From contig NZ_SMNA01000005.1 in NCBI RefSeq assembly GCF_004353825.1, positions 248,001-312,000 on the forward strand: a DNA stretch of 64,000 bases, written 5' to 3'. Source of the stretch: Occultella glacieicola (GTDB lineage: Bacteria; Actinomycetota; Actinomycetes; Actinomycetales; Beutenbergiaceae). Made by a program: the position numbers and the translations under genes. Below are positions 44,894-54,760 of this stretch, in pieces; the stretch's first letter is position 1, and each line of letters starts with the position of its first letter. The notes beneath the pieces were generated by a model. The model was not told the DNA's origin. It was given only the letters and a program-made list of their open reading frames with translations, and ran no database searches.

Positions 44894-45712
44894 ATGGAAC
44901 TCGAAATGGTGCTGCCCGACGAGTCGCCGTCGATTCCCGTGCGCACGCTCGTCGAGCTGGCCCGGACGGCCGAGGACCTCGGTTACACCACGGCGTGGCT
45001 GCCCGAGCACGTGCTACCGCCGCCGGGTGAGTTCGGCGCGACGTTCGGCGGGGTGTACGAGCCGCTGGTGACGATCGGGCACCTGGCCGCGGTAACCGAG
45101 CGGCTGCGGCTCGGCACGTCCGTACTGATCGCCCCGCTGCGCAACCCGTTCGTGCTCGCCAAGCAGGTCGCCACCCTGCACCAGCTCTCGGCGGGCCGGG
45201 TGGTGCTGGGCCTCGGGGTCGGCTGGATCGAGCAGGAGTTCGATGCCGTCGGGGCCGACTATCACCACCGAGGCGCCATCACCGACGACGTGATCGCCCT
45301 GCTGCGCCACCTCTTCGACGGCGGCACGGCGCCCTACCGGGGCCGGCGGTTCGCCTACGAGCAGGGCGTGTTCGCCCCGGTCCCGGACGGCCGGGTGCCG
45401 ATCATGGTGGGCGGCAACAGCGACGCGGCGCTGCGCCGCGCGGCCCGGTCCGCCGACGTCTGGCAGGGCATTCCGGACGGCCCCGGCGCCTTCGCCGAGC
45501 GGGCGCGGCGGCTGGCCGAGCTCACGGCCGGTCGTCCTGAGGTCGTGGCCGCGGTGCGGCTCGGCTGGGACGGCGGCGCGCAGGTCGGGCGGGTCGCCGA
45601 CGAGATCCGCGCCTACGCCGAAGCCGGAGCGCAGCGGGTGGCCGTGCACTTCGGTGACCACGGCGGCACCCGGGAACGGATGGAAGCGCTGGCCACGGCC
45701 CTGGGCCGCTGA
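44894..45712 (+). CDS. LLM-class (luciferase-like) flavin oxidoreductase, probably F420-dependent
   Basis: 272 residues from ATG 44894. TIM-barrel LLM landmarks: TAEDLGYTTAWLPEHVLPPP, RLRLGTSVLIAPLRNPFVLAKQVATL (read in blocks), GRVVLGLGVGWIEQEFDAVG and VPIMVGGNSDAALRRAAR. This TIGR03619-like pattern is usual for F420-dependent enzymes of actinobacteria; FMN use is the alternative. Reaction unknown. Divergent from the ABC operon across 168 bp and followed by tRNA-Arg. Confidence 0.85.
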   Translation: MELEMVLPDESPSIPVRTLVELARTAEDLGYTTAWLPEHVLPPPGEFGATFGGVYEPLVTIGHLAAVTERLRLGTSVLIAPLRNPFVLAKQVATLHQLSAGRVVLGLGVGWIEQEFDAVGADYHHRGAITDDVIALLRHLFDGGTAPYRGRRFAYEQGVFAPVPDGRVPIMVGGNSDAALRRAARSADVWQGIPDGPGAFAERARRLAELTAGRPEVVAAVRLGWDGGAQVGRVADEIRAYAEAGAQRVAVHFGDHGGTRERMEALATALGR

Positions 45713-45741
45713 CCGTCCCGGACCTCGGCGGCCGGCCTGCG

Positions 45742-45814
45742 TGCCCCCGGCGCGATTCGAACGCGCGACCTACCGCTTAGGAGGCGGTTGCTCTATCCCC
45801 TGAGCTACGGGGGC
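45742..45814 (-). tRNA. tRNA-Arg (anticodon CCT)
   Basis: The minus strand folds as acceptor GCCCCCG/CGGGGGC, D arm GCTCAGGGGATAGAGC, anticodon arm ACCGC-CTCCTAA-GCGGT with CCT at 34-36, and T arm GCGCGTTCGAATCGCGC. CCA is not encoded. Reads AGG. Confidence 0.95.
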
Positions 45815-45887
45815 CACGGTGGAAGAGTACCGGCCCACCGGCGGTCGAAGCGAAGCGGCCCCGGCGTCGGTGTGGCACCGTGGGGGC

Positions 45888-46355
45888 GTGCCCGCCACCG
45901 TCACCTCCCGCGTGATCGGCCTGGACGCCGTTGCCCTGTTCGACCGGGTCACGGCGCTCGCGAACCACGAGCGGCTGATCCCGCTGACGCGCGTGCACGC
46001 GCCGCACCGCCGGCCCCGGGTGGGCGACCGGGTCGTCGCCACCTCCGCGGGAGTGCTACGGGACGTCATGCTGCTCACGCAGTACGAGAGGCCCGACGGC
46101 GTCGCGGACCCACGCTCCGCCGTCGCCGGGGTGGGACGGGCCGTCTACCGCAAACTCGGCCCGGTCCTGCTCGGCCGCGCCGAGATCGTGGTCACCGCGC
46201 TCGGACCGGCCACGGCCCGGGTCGACTGGACCGAGGACGTGCGCCTGGTGGACCCGTGGCGGCCGGCCGAGGCGATCGTGTGCCCGTTGCTCGCGGTGAT
46301 GACGGCGCGGGCGCTGCGGCTGCTCGCCGAGGCGACCGACGGCGAGCGCGGCTGA
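45888..46355 (+). CDS. SRPBCC (START/polyketide-cyclase-like) protein
   Basis: About 155 residues from GTG 45888. The pattern ATVTSRVIGLDAVALFDRVT, GDRVVATSAGVLRDVMLLTQYE, ARVDWTEDVRLVD and a long C-terminal helix suits the SRPBCC ligand-binding fold. No ligand or enzyme activity can be inferred. It lies just beyond tRNA-Arg on the opposite strand. The upstream in-frame start would overlap the tRNA region and is less likely. Confidence 0.65.
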   Translation: MPATVTSRVIGLDAVALFDRVTALANHERLIPLTRVHAPHRRPRVGDRVVATSAGVLRDVMLLTQYERPDGVADPRSAVAGVGRAVYRKLGPVLLGRAEIVVTALGPATARVDWTEDVRLVDPWRPAEAIVCPLLAVMTARALRLLAEATDGERG

Positions 46356-46595
46356 CCCCGACTCCCCCGCCACCACCCGCCCCGACTCCCCTGACGGCCC
46401 GTCGAACGCGCACTTCCCACGGTGGACCGCGGCCGCAACCGGGGGCAACAACGCGGTCGGCCGAGGTGGGCGAGACCGAGGTGGGGGGAGGTCGTGGTGG
46501 AACGTGCGGTGGCGAATGGGGGCGCCGATCGCTAGCCGGGCCGTGTCTCAACATGTGAGAATGACGGGACTTCCGCACACCCAACTGGAGGTTCG
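46356..46595 (+). promoter_or_regulatory. Intergenic region with palindrome before the rocD leader ORF
   Basis: 240 bp with no supported gene. Near its end, TCTCA-acatg-TGAGA (46546-46560) is an inverted repeat 36 bp before the leader ORF. It may be the operator of the rocD promoter, the type used by Lrp/AsnC or GntR regulators, but the binding protein is unknown. Confidence 0.45.
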
Positions 46596-46709
46596 ATGTT
46601 GCACCCCCGCCACCGGACGTGCCCATCCGCGCACGTCGGGGCCCGCCCGGTCCACCCCGCCACCGGCCGCCGTCCGGTCCCCGCGCGAACGGAGGTGGTT
46701 CCGTCATGA
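46596..46709 (+). CDS. 37-codon leader ORF translationally coupled to ornithine aminotransferase
   Basis: ATG 46596 follows GGAGG by four bases and the TGA overlaps the rocD ATG (ATGA). The peptide begins MLHPRHRTCPSAHVGARPVH and is rich in Arg, Pro and His; seven of 37 codons are Arg. It may be a regulatory leader peptide or a small protein. Too short to be certain, but the good ribosome-binding site and exact overlap argue against chance. Confidence 0.5.
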   Translation: MLHPRHRTCPSAHVGARPVHPATGRRPVPARTEVVPS

Positions 46710-47872
46710 GCGCACTCGCGGTCAACTACGCCCCGCTCGACATCGACATCGCCGACGGCGAGGGGGTGTGGATCACCGACACCGCCGGCAACCGCTACAT
46801 CGACTGCCTGGCCGGCTACTCGGCCCTGAACTTCGGGCACCGCAACCCCGAGCTGACCGCGGCCGCGCACGCCCAGCTCGACCGGGTCACGCTGACCGCG
46901 CGGGCGATCGGCAACGACCGGCTGCTCCCGTTCGCGGAGGCCGTGACCGCGCTCACCGGCACCGAGATGCTGCTGCCGATGAACACCGGGGCGGAGGCGG
47001 TGGAGACCGCCATCAAGACGTCCCGCAAGTGGGGCTACGACGTCAAGGGCGTGCCTCGCTACGACGCGACCATCGTGGTCGCCGCGAACGCCTTCCACGG
47101 CCGGACCACCACGATCGTCTCGATGTCGACCGACCCGGAGGCCCGCGACGGGTTCGGTCCGTACACCCCTGGGTTCCGGGTGGTGCCGTACGGGGACGCC
47201 GCGGCCGTCGCGGACGCCATCGACGAGACCACGGTCGCGGTGCTCGTGGAGCCGGTCCAGGGCGAGGCCGGGGTGATCATCCCGCCCGAGGACTACCTCG
47301 GCGCCCTGCGGGCCACCTGCACGGCCGCGAACGTGCTCCTGGTCCTGGACGAGATCCAGTCCGGGCTCGGCCGCACGGGGGCCACCCTCACCCAGGACCT
47401 GTCCGGGGTGCGGGCGGACCTGACCACGCTCGGCAAGGCGCTCGGCGGTGGCATCATCCCGACCTCGGCTCTCGTCGGCCGCGCGGATGTCATCGAGGTG
47501 GTCACCGCGGGCACCCACGGATCCACGTTCGGGGGGAACCCGCTCGCGTGCGCCGTGGGCCTGGCGGTCACGAAGATCCTCGGCACTGGGTACTACCAGG
47601 AGCGGGCCCGCACCCTGAGCCCGATCCTGGCCGAGCGGGCCAAGGACCTCGTGGCCGAGGGGCTGCTCACCGACGTGCGCTGCCTCGGCCTGTGGATGGG
47701 CGTGGACGTCGCGAACCTCACCGGGCGCCAGGTCAGCATCAGGCTCGCCGAACGGGGCGTGATCGCGAAGGAGACCCACGGCAACACCATCCGGTTCGCG
47801 CCGCCGTTGTGCGTCACCGAGGACGAACTGCACCAGGTCATGGACGCGCTCACGGCGGCCCTACGGGCCTGA
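46706..47872 (+). CDS. rocD: Ornithine-oxo-acid aminotransferase
   Basis: 388 residues from ATG 46706. Class III aminotransferase landmarks: YIDCLAGYSALNFGHRNPEL, NTGAEAVETAIKTSRKWGY (the ornithine aminotransferase spelling), AFHGRTTTIVSMSTDP, VLDEIQSGLGRTG and TLGKALGGGIIPTSAL with the PLP lysine. It converts ornithine and 2-oxoglutarate to glutamate semialdehyde and glutamate in arginine breakdown. Preceded by the coupled leader ORF; GGAGG lies within that ORF about ten bases before the start. Other arginine genes are not in the window. Confidence 0.92.
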   Translation: MSALAVNYAPLDIDIADGEGVWITDTAGNRYIDCLAGYSALNFGHRNPELTAAAHAQLDRVTLTARAIGNDRLLPFAEAVTALTGTEMLLPMNTGAEAVETAIKTSRKWGYDVKGVPRYDATIVVAANAFHGRTTTIVSMSTDPEARDGFGPYTPGFRVVPYGDAAAVADAIDETTVAVLVEPVQGEAGVIIPPEDYLGALRATCTAANVLLVLDEIQSGLGRTGATLTQDLSGVRADLTTLGKALGGGIIPTSALVGRADVIEVVTAGTHGSTFGGNPLACAVGLAVTKILGTGYYQERARTLSPILAERAKDLVAEGLLTDVRCLGLWMGVDVANLTGRQVSIRLAERGVIAKETHGNTIRFAPPLCVTEDELHQVMDALTAALRA

Positions 47873-47897
47873 GGGGGCGGCGCCGGCCCGGCCCCGG

Positions 47898-48830
47898 TCA
47901 GGGCCGGCGCTTCCACCCCATCGCGATCGGCGGGAGACCCTCGTCGGCCACCCGGGTCGGCACCACCATCACCGGGCACGCCGAGTGGTGCAACACCTGC
48001 TGGGAGGTGGAGCCGAGCAGCATCCCGGCGAACCCCCCGCGCCCACGGGAGCCCACCACCACCAGGTCGACGGCGGTGGAGAACTCCGAGAGCAGCGCGG
48101 CACCGTTGCCGTCCAGGGCGTGCCGGCGCACGGTCAGGTCCCGTCCCTCGAGGGCGTGGTCGACGGCGACGTTCAGCCCCTCCTTGACGTCGGCGAGCAC
48201 CCCCTCCCGGTCGACGGACGCGGGCAGCCAGCCGAGCAGACCCGCGCCCGCGCCGATCGGCACCGCGACGACCGCCGTCAGCTCCGCACCCCAGACCTCG
48301 GCCTCCTCGATCGCCCGACCGAGGGCGACCTTCGCGGACTCCGAGCCGTCGACCCCGACCACGATCCGCTTCACCGGCAGCGGGGTCTCCTCGCCCTCCC
48401 GCAGTGGCACCACCACCGTGGGGCAGTGCGCGTGCGCGGGCAGCGCCGAGGAGACGGTGCCGAGGATCCGCTCGGCGAACCCGCTCGTCCCCCGGGTGCC
48501 CACCACCGCGAGGCACACCTGCTTGGACAGGTCCACCAGGACCCCGGCCGCGTCGCCGGTCTCCAGCGCGCTGGTGACGTCCACCCCTCGGCCGTCGACC
48601 CGCGCCAGCGCCTCGTCGAGGACGGCCTGGGCGCCCTCCCGGATCGCCGTGTCGTCCAACGTGGCGTAGCCACCGTCGAGCGACGCCGCCGCGAACGTGG
48701 GCAGGGCGTACGCGCACACCAGGTGTAGCCGCCAACCGACCCGCTTCGCCTGGGCGACCGCCCAGTCCAGGGCGTTCAGGCTCGCCGCTGAGCCGTCCAC
48801 CCCGACGAGGATCACCTGTTCATGCTCCAT
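47898..48830 (-). CDS. Universal stress protein with two UspA domains
   Basis: 310 residues, two tandem UspA domains. First: ILVGVDGSAASLNALDWAVA with nucleotide-loop VVGTRGTSGFAERILGTVSS. Second: IVVGVDGSESAKVALGRAIE with VVGSRGRGGFAGMLLGSTSQ. Both loops keep the G-2x-G-9x-G(S/T) ATP-binding pattern. Such proteins bind ATP and rise under hypoxia or stress in actinobacteria. Convergent with rocD, 25 bp apart. Confidence 0.93.
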   Translation of the reverse strand: MEHEQVILVGVDGSAASLNALDWAVAQAKRVGWRLHLVCAYALPTFAAASLDGGYATLDDTAIREGAQAVLDEALARVDGRGVDVTSALETGDAAGVLVDLSKQVCLAVVGTRGTSGFAERILGTVSSALPAHAHCPTVVVPLREGEETPLPVKRIVVGVDGSESAKVALGRAIEEAEVWGAELTAVVAVPIGAGAGLLGWLPASVDREGVLADVKEGLNVAVDHALEGRDLTVRRHALDGNGAALLSEFSTAVDLVVVGSRGRGGFAGMLLGSTSQQVLHHSACPVMVVPTRVADEGLPPIAMGWKRRP

Positions 48831-48944
48831 GACCGCTTCACCGCCGTCCCTTGGGAATCTCTTTGACTATTGTGCCCCGTCCGGGCGCGCCCCGCAGCGT
48901 TCCCCACGCGGGGAAACGAGAACGTTACCGGCCTGGAACGACGA

Positions 48945-48975
48945 ATGGCCCGCCCCCGGTCGGGGGGCGGGCCAT
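48945..48975 (-). terminator. Strong hairpin terminator after the NlpC/P60 gene
   Basis: ATGGCCCGCCCCC and GGGGGCGGGCCAT pair perfectly over 13 bp with a 5-base loop, 18 bp past the hydrolase stop. It may serve transcription from both sides. Confidence 0.75.
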
Positions 48976-48992
48976 CCGTTGGGAGAGCGTGC

Positions 48993-49772
48993 TCAGAGAA
49001 CCCGGATGAAGGTGGGGTTCGAGCGGTAGATCGGGCCGGCGGTCAGCGGGGTACCGGGGTTGCGCGCAGCGATGTGCTGGTTGCCACCGAGGTAGATGCC
49101 GACGTGGCCGGGCCACCAGATCAGGTCACCGGGCTGCGCCTCGGACGCCGAGACCACGGTGCCCGAGCCGCGCTGCGCGGAGGAGCTGCGCGGCAGGCTG
49201 ATGCCCACCTGGGCGAACACGTAGGACGTGAACCCGGAGCAGTCGAAGCCGGACGGGGTGCCACCGCCGTACACGTACGGGGTGCCCACGTAGCGGTAGG
49301 CGATGTCGATCACGGCTGCGGCCGAGGCCGAGGTGACCTGCGGAGCGGGGGCGGCCTCCTCGACAGCCTCGCGCTCGGTGCTGCGCGACGCCTGCGTGGT
49401 GGTGCTGCGGCTCGTGGTCTCGGTGCGCACGACCGGCGGCGGGGGCGGCGGCGGGGCGGCCTCGGACGTCGCCTCCACGGCGGTGAACGTCCACGCGGCG
49501 TCGGCGGCCACGGTGACGGTCTCGGCGGTGGTGCCCGGCGCGTCCAGGTTGGCGGCCGCGGCGGCCGTCAGGTTCGCGGTCTGCACCGGCGCCACGTTGT
49601 TCGGGGCGGCGATGCCTGCGGAGGCGCTCAGCGTGAGGATGATCCCCGAGGAAGCCACAGCGGCAGCGGTGCGGCGACCGACGGTCCCTGCAACGGCCTG
49701 ACCGAACGTGGTCAAGGGGGTGACGGGACGGCGGGCGGCTCGGTGCCGCGCGCCTGCGGTGCATTCAGTCAA
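48993..49772 (-). CDS. Secreted NlpC/P60 peptidoglycan endopeptidase
   Basis: 259 residues from TTG 49772, chosen because AGGAGAGG lies seven bases upstream and family context favours it. A long signal peptide reaches TAAAVASSGIILTLSASAGIAAP (cleavage near AGIA-AP). After a Pro/Thr-rich linker, the catalytic domain has GGGTPSGFDCSGFTSYVF (nucleophile Cys), GDLIWWPGHVGIYLG (catalytic His) and a later polar residue in IAARNPG. It cuts peptide stems of peptidoglycan during growth or division. A c-di-AMP riboswitch in its leader would link expression to osmotic and cell-wall signals, as for Streptomyces rpf/NlpC genes. Confidence 0.9.
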   Translation of the reverse strand: MTECTAGARHRAARRPVTPLTTFGQAVAGTVGRRTAAAVASSGIILTLSASAGIAAPNNVAPVQTANLTAAAAANLDAPGTTAETVTVAADAAWTFTAVEATSEAAPPPPPPPVVRTETTSRSTTTQASRSTEREAVEEAAPAPQVTSASAAAVIDIAYRYVGTPYVYGGGTPSGFDCSGFTSYVFAQVGISLPRSSSAQRGSGTVVSASEAQPGDLIWWPGHVGIYLGGNQHIAARNPGTPLTAGPIYRSNPTFIRVL

Positions 49773-49781
49773 AGTGGTACC

Positions 49782-49975
49782 TCTCCTGACGCCTACGAGG
49801 TGAGCTGTCGGGTTCGGGTGGGAGATCACCCGGTCTGCCGGACCTCACGATCCGGCGGGACTTCACCCCAAGGAGTTCATCGACAACCTGAACACCAGAA
49901 GGATTGGGTCCCCCGTCCCTGTCGCTTGCTGTACGGGACCTCGTTCGGTGACAGGGCTAGGCGTCCGTCCGAGGT
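49782..49975 (-). promoter_or_regulatory. c-di-AMP riboswitch (ydaO-yuaA type)
   Basis: On the minus strand the conserved blocks occur in order: CACCGAACGAGG, GACGGGGGACCCAA, CTTGGGGTGAAGTCC, GAACCCGACAGCTCACCTCG and GTAGGCG just before the ribosome-binding site. These match the ydaO motif, which senses c-di-AMP and usually turns genes off. Ends are approximate. Confidence 0.9.
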
Positions 49976-50111
49976 ACTCGCCGAAGGAGGGTTTCGTCGA
50001 GCGAGGTTGAGGCTACATGACGCTCGCGGCAATTGTCACGTTCCGGTCACGAAGTGTGTCCGGACGGGCACCGCGACCCGGTCGCTCGGCTCGAAAGCGG
50101 CTCGGGCCCGA

Positions 50112-50798
50112 CTACTTCACCGACCTCACGAACAGGTGGCGCGCGGTGTCCTCGGGTACCTCGAGGGCGTACTCGGCGCCCTCGACACTGACCGTGATGA
50201 CGTCCTGGGAGCGCTGCGACGTCAGCACGGCGCCCGGTCGGACGCCGGCCTCGCTGAACCGGGCGAGCAGTTCCACGTCGACCTGCAGCGGCTCCCCGAT
50301 GCGGGTCAGCACGAACTCGACCCGGTCGCCGGTGACCGCGTCCGCGAGTGCGACGCCCAGGTCCGGGACCGGCCGGGCCTCCCCGAACTCCTCGAGCCCC
50401 GGGATCGGGTTGCCGTACGGGTCGTGGTCGGGGTGGTTCATCAGAGTGAGCAGGCGCTCCTCGACCTGGCGGCTCATGACGTGCTCCCAGCGGCAGGCCT
50501 CCTCGTGCACGTGCGGCCAGTCCAGCCCGATCACGTCGGTGAGCAGCCGTTCGGCCAGGCGGTGCTTGCGCATCACCCGGGTGGCACGCGCCAGGCCCTC
50601 CTCGGTCAGTTCCAGATGACGGTCGCCGGTGACGATCATCAGGCCATCGCGCTCCAACCGTGCGACGGTCTGGGAGACGGTCGGGCCGGAATGACCGAGA
50701 CGCTCGGCGATCCTGGCCCGGAGCGGCACGATGCCGTCCTCCATGAGCTCGAACACCGTCTTCAGATACATCTCGGTCGTGTCGATCAGATCGGCCAT
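50112..50798 (-). CDS. DtxR/IdeR-family metal-dependent repressor
   Basis: 228 residues. N-terminal winged helix (TTEMYLKTVFELMEDGIVPL, GHSGPTVSQTVARLERDGLM), dimerisation and metal region with RHLELTEEGLARATRVMRKH, HEEACRWEHVMS and ERLLTLMNHPDHDPYGNPIP, then a C-terminal SH3-like/FeoA domain. The sequence keeps the His, Glu and Cys metal ligands expected for Fe(II)- or Mn(II)-responsive repressors. ATG 50798; divergent from the citrate-synthase-like gene. Confidence 0.93.
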   Translation of the reverse strand: MADLIDTTEMYLKTVFELMEDGIVPLRARIAERLGHSGPTVSQTVARLERDGLMIVTGDRHLELTEEGLARATRVMRKHRLAERLLTDVIGLDWPHVHEEACRWEHVMSRQVEERLLTLMNHPDHDPYGNPIPGLEEFGEARPVPDLGVALADAVTGDRVEFVLTRIGEPLQVDVELLARFSEAGVRPGAVLTSQRSQDVITVSVEGAEYALEVPEDTARHLFVRSVK

Positions 50799-50966
50799 GA
50801 CGTCCTATCCATCCCCTTGCTCCGCGAACCTGGCCCAACCTTAGTCGCTGCGCCCCGACATCCGACCTCGGGCGCCGCACGGCCCGCCGACGCCGCTCCC
50901 GAACGCCAGGCGGACCGCGCCCCGGCTGGTCCGGACGGGCCCCGCCGATCACCTACCCTCAGCGTG

Positions 50967-53085
<2,119 letters not shown>

Positions 53086-53086
<1 letters not shown>

Positions 53087-53895
53087 TGCGCGGGCTCGTG
53101 GGCCGGGTGGCCCTGGTCACCGGCGCCGGACACGGCATCGGCGCAGCGATCGCCGGCCGGCTCGCCGCCGAGGGTGTGCGGGTGGTCGCCGCGGACCTGG
53201 ACCTGCCGGCAGCGGAGGCGGTCGTCTCGGAGCTCCCGACGGCGGGTCGCGCCCTGCGCATGGACGTCACCGACCGGGCCGGGGTGGAGGCGGCGGTCGC
53301 CGCCGCGGTCGAGGAGTTCGGCGGCATCGACATCCTCGTCAACAACGTCGGGGTCGCGGGTGGGCGCCCGTTCGACCAGCTCGACGACGCCGAGTGGGAC
53401 CGCCAGGTGGAGCCGACCCTGCGCGGCGCGCTGCGGTGCATCCAGGTCTGCCTTCCGGAACTGCTGCGGGCCGCCGGCGGCGGCCGGATCGTCTCGATCT
53501 CCTCCGTGAACGGGATGACGGCCGTGGGCGACGTGCCGTACTCGGCCGCGAAGGCCGCCCTGATCAACGCGTCGATGAACATCGCGGTGGAGTACGGGCC
53601 CAAGGCACTGGGCACCGCGAGCGGCGGCTCCGGCTGGGTCCGCGCGAACGTCGTCGCCCCGGGGACGATCGTGACCCGGAACTGGACCGAGAACGGCCCC
53701 GAGCAGTTGCAGATGCTGGAGTCGATGTCCCAGCTCTACCCGATGGGCCGGGTGGGCCAACCGGACGAGGTGGCGGCCGCCGTCGCCTTCCTGGCCTCCG
53801 ACGACGCGTCCTGGATCACCGGGATCACGCTGCCGGTCGACGGCGGCTTCCTGACCGGACCCCTGGTCCGGATCCGCGACTTCGCGGGCGACTGA
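53086..53895 (+). CDS. Short-chain dehydrogenase/reductase
   Basis: 269 residues. Classical SDR: nucleotide motif VTGAGHGIGAAIAGRLAAEG, VNNVGVAGG, catalytic Ser in ISSVNGM, Tyr and Lys in YSAAKAAL, and a C-terminal ASWITGITLPVDGGFLTG. NAD(P)-dependent alcohol/ketone oxidoreductase of unknown substrate. The start overlaps the serC stop by one base, so it belongs to the same operon. Stops 7 bp from the convergent ykoC-like gene. Confidence 0.9.
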
Positions 53896-53902
53896 CCCCG
53901 GC

Positions 53903-54760
53903 TCAGCCGAACACGCCGAGAGCACCCCAGCCGGCCAGGAGGCCGGCGTGCCGACTGACGAGCAGCACCAGCGTGACCACCGCGAGCACGACGCCCGTGA
54001 GCACCGCGTCGCCGGGGGTCAACCGGGCCGGGTCATGGATCGTGCGGCGGCCGGCGCCGAGGCCGCGGGTCTCGAGGGCGATCGACATCCGTTCCCCGCG
54101 GCGCAGGGTCGTGACCAGAAGCGTGAACGCGGCGCGGGTGAGCGCCCGGGGCGAGCGGGGCAGTGCGACGGGACGATGCGGGGCACGCGAGCCGCGCCGC
54201 TGTACCCCTCGGCCGGGCGCGCGCGTGCGGCGCATCGCCTGCGCCTGGCGGATCGTCTGCCATTGCTGCGGCAGCTGCTCCAGGAGCCGGTACCCGGCCA
54301 GCACCGCGTAGGCGAAGGCGCCGGACAGCCGCACGTGCTGGTGCAGGCTGGTCATCAGCCGGGCGCCGTCGGTGGTGAGCACGAACCCGAGCGACAGGGT
54401 GCCGATGAGCAGGGTCCGGACCGCGAGGGACGCCCCGATGGCCAGGCCCGGCGCGGTCACGTCGAAGGGGCCGAGCGTGCCGACCACCTCACCCTGCCGG
54501 GTGAGCGCGTTGACGGTGAACAGGCTGAGCCCGAACAGTGCGAACGGCACGTGCGCGCGGGCCAGGGTGCGCGGCGGGATCCGGCCGGCGACGGCGACCG
54601 CGGGCAGCGCGATCAGGTACAGGGCCGTGGGCGTCCAGGGGTCGAACACACCGGTGACGACGGCGGAGGTCACCAGCACGAGGGCGAGCTTGACGGCCGG
54701 GTCCCGCCGGTGCAGGAGCGAGTCCACGTCCAGGGGGCGGCCGAAGGCGGTCGCGCTCAC
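53903..54760 (-). CDS. ykoC: ECF transporter transmembrane (T) component, YkoC-like
   Basis: 285 residues from GTG 54760, overlapping the ATPase stop. Five or six hydrophobic helices; the coupling helices show the ECF-T signatures in AQAMRRTRAPGR (Ala-Arg type box) and LETRGLGAGRR. Between them, the loop RGVQRRGSRAPHRPVALPRS is longer and more basic than usual. Joins the ATPase to the substrate-binding YkoE component. Last gene of the TPP-riboswitch operon. Confidence 0.88.
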   Translation of the reverse strand: MSATAFGRPLDVDSLLHRRDPAVKLALVLVTSAVVTGVFDPWTPTALYLIALPAVAVAGRIPPRTLARAHVPFALFGLSLFTVNALTRQGEVVGTLGPFDVTAPGLAIGASLAVRTLLIGTLSLGFVLTTDGARLMTSLHQHVRLSGAFAYAVLAGYRLLEQLPQQWQTIRQAQAMRRTRAPGRGVQRRGSRAPHRPVALPRSPRALTRAAFTLLVTTLRRGERMSIALETRGLGAGRRTIHDPARLTPGDAVLTGVVLAVVTLVLLVSRHAGLLAGWGALGVFG

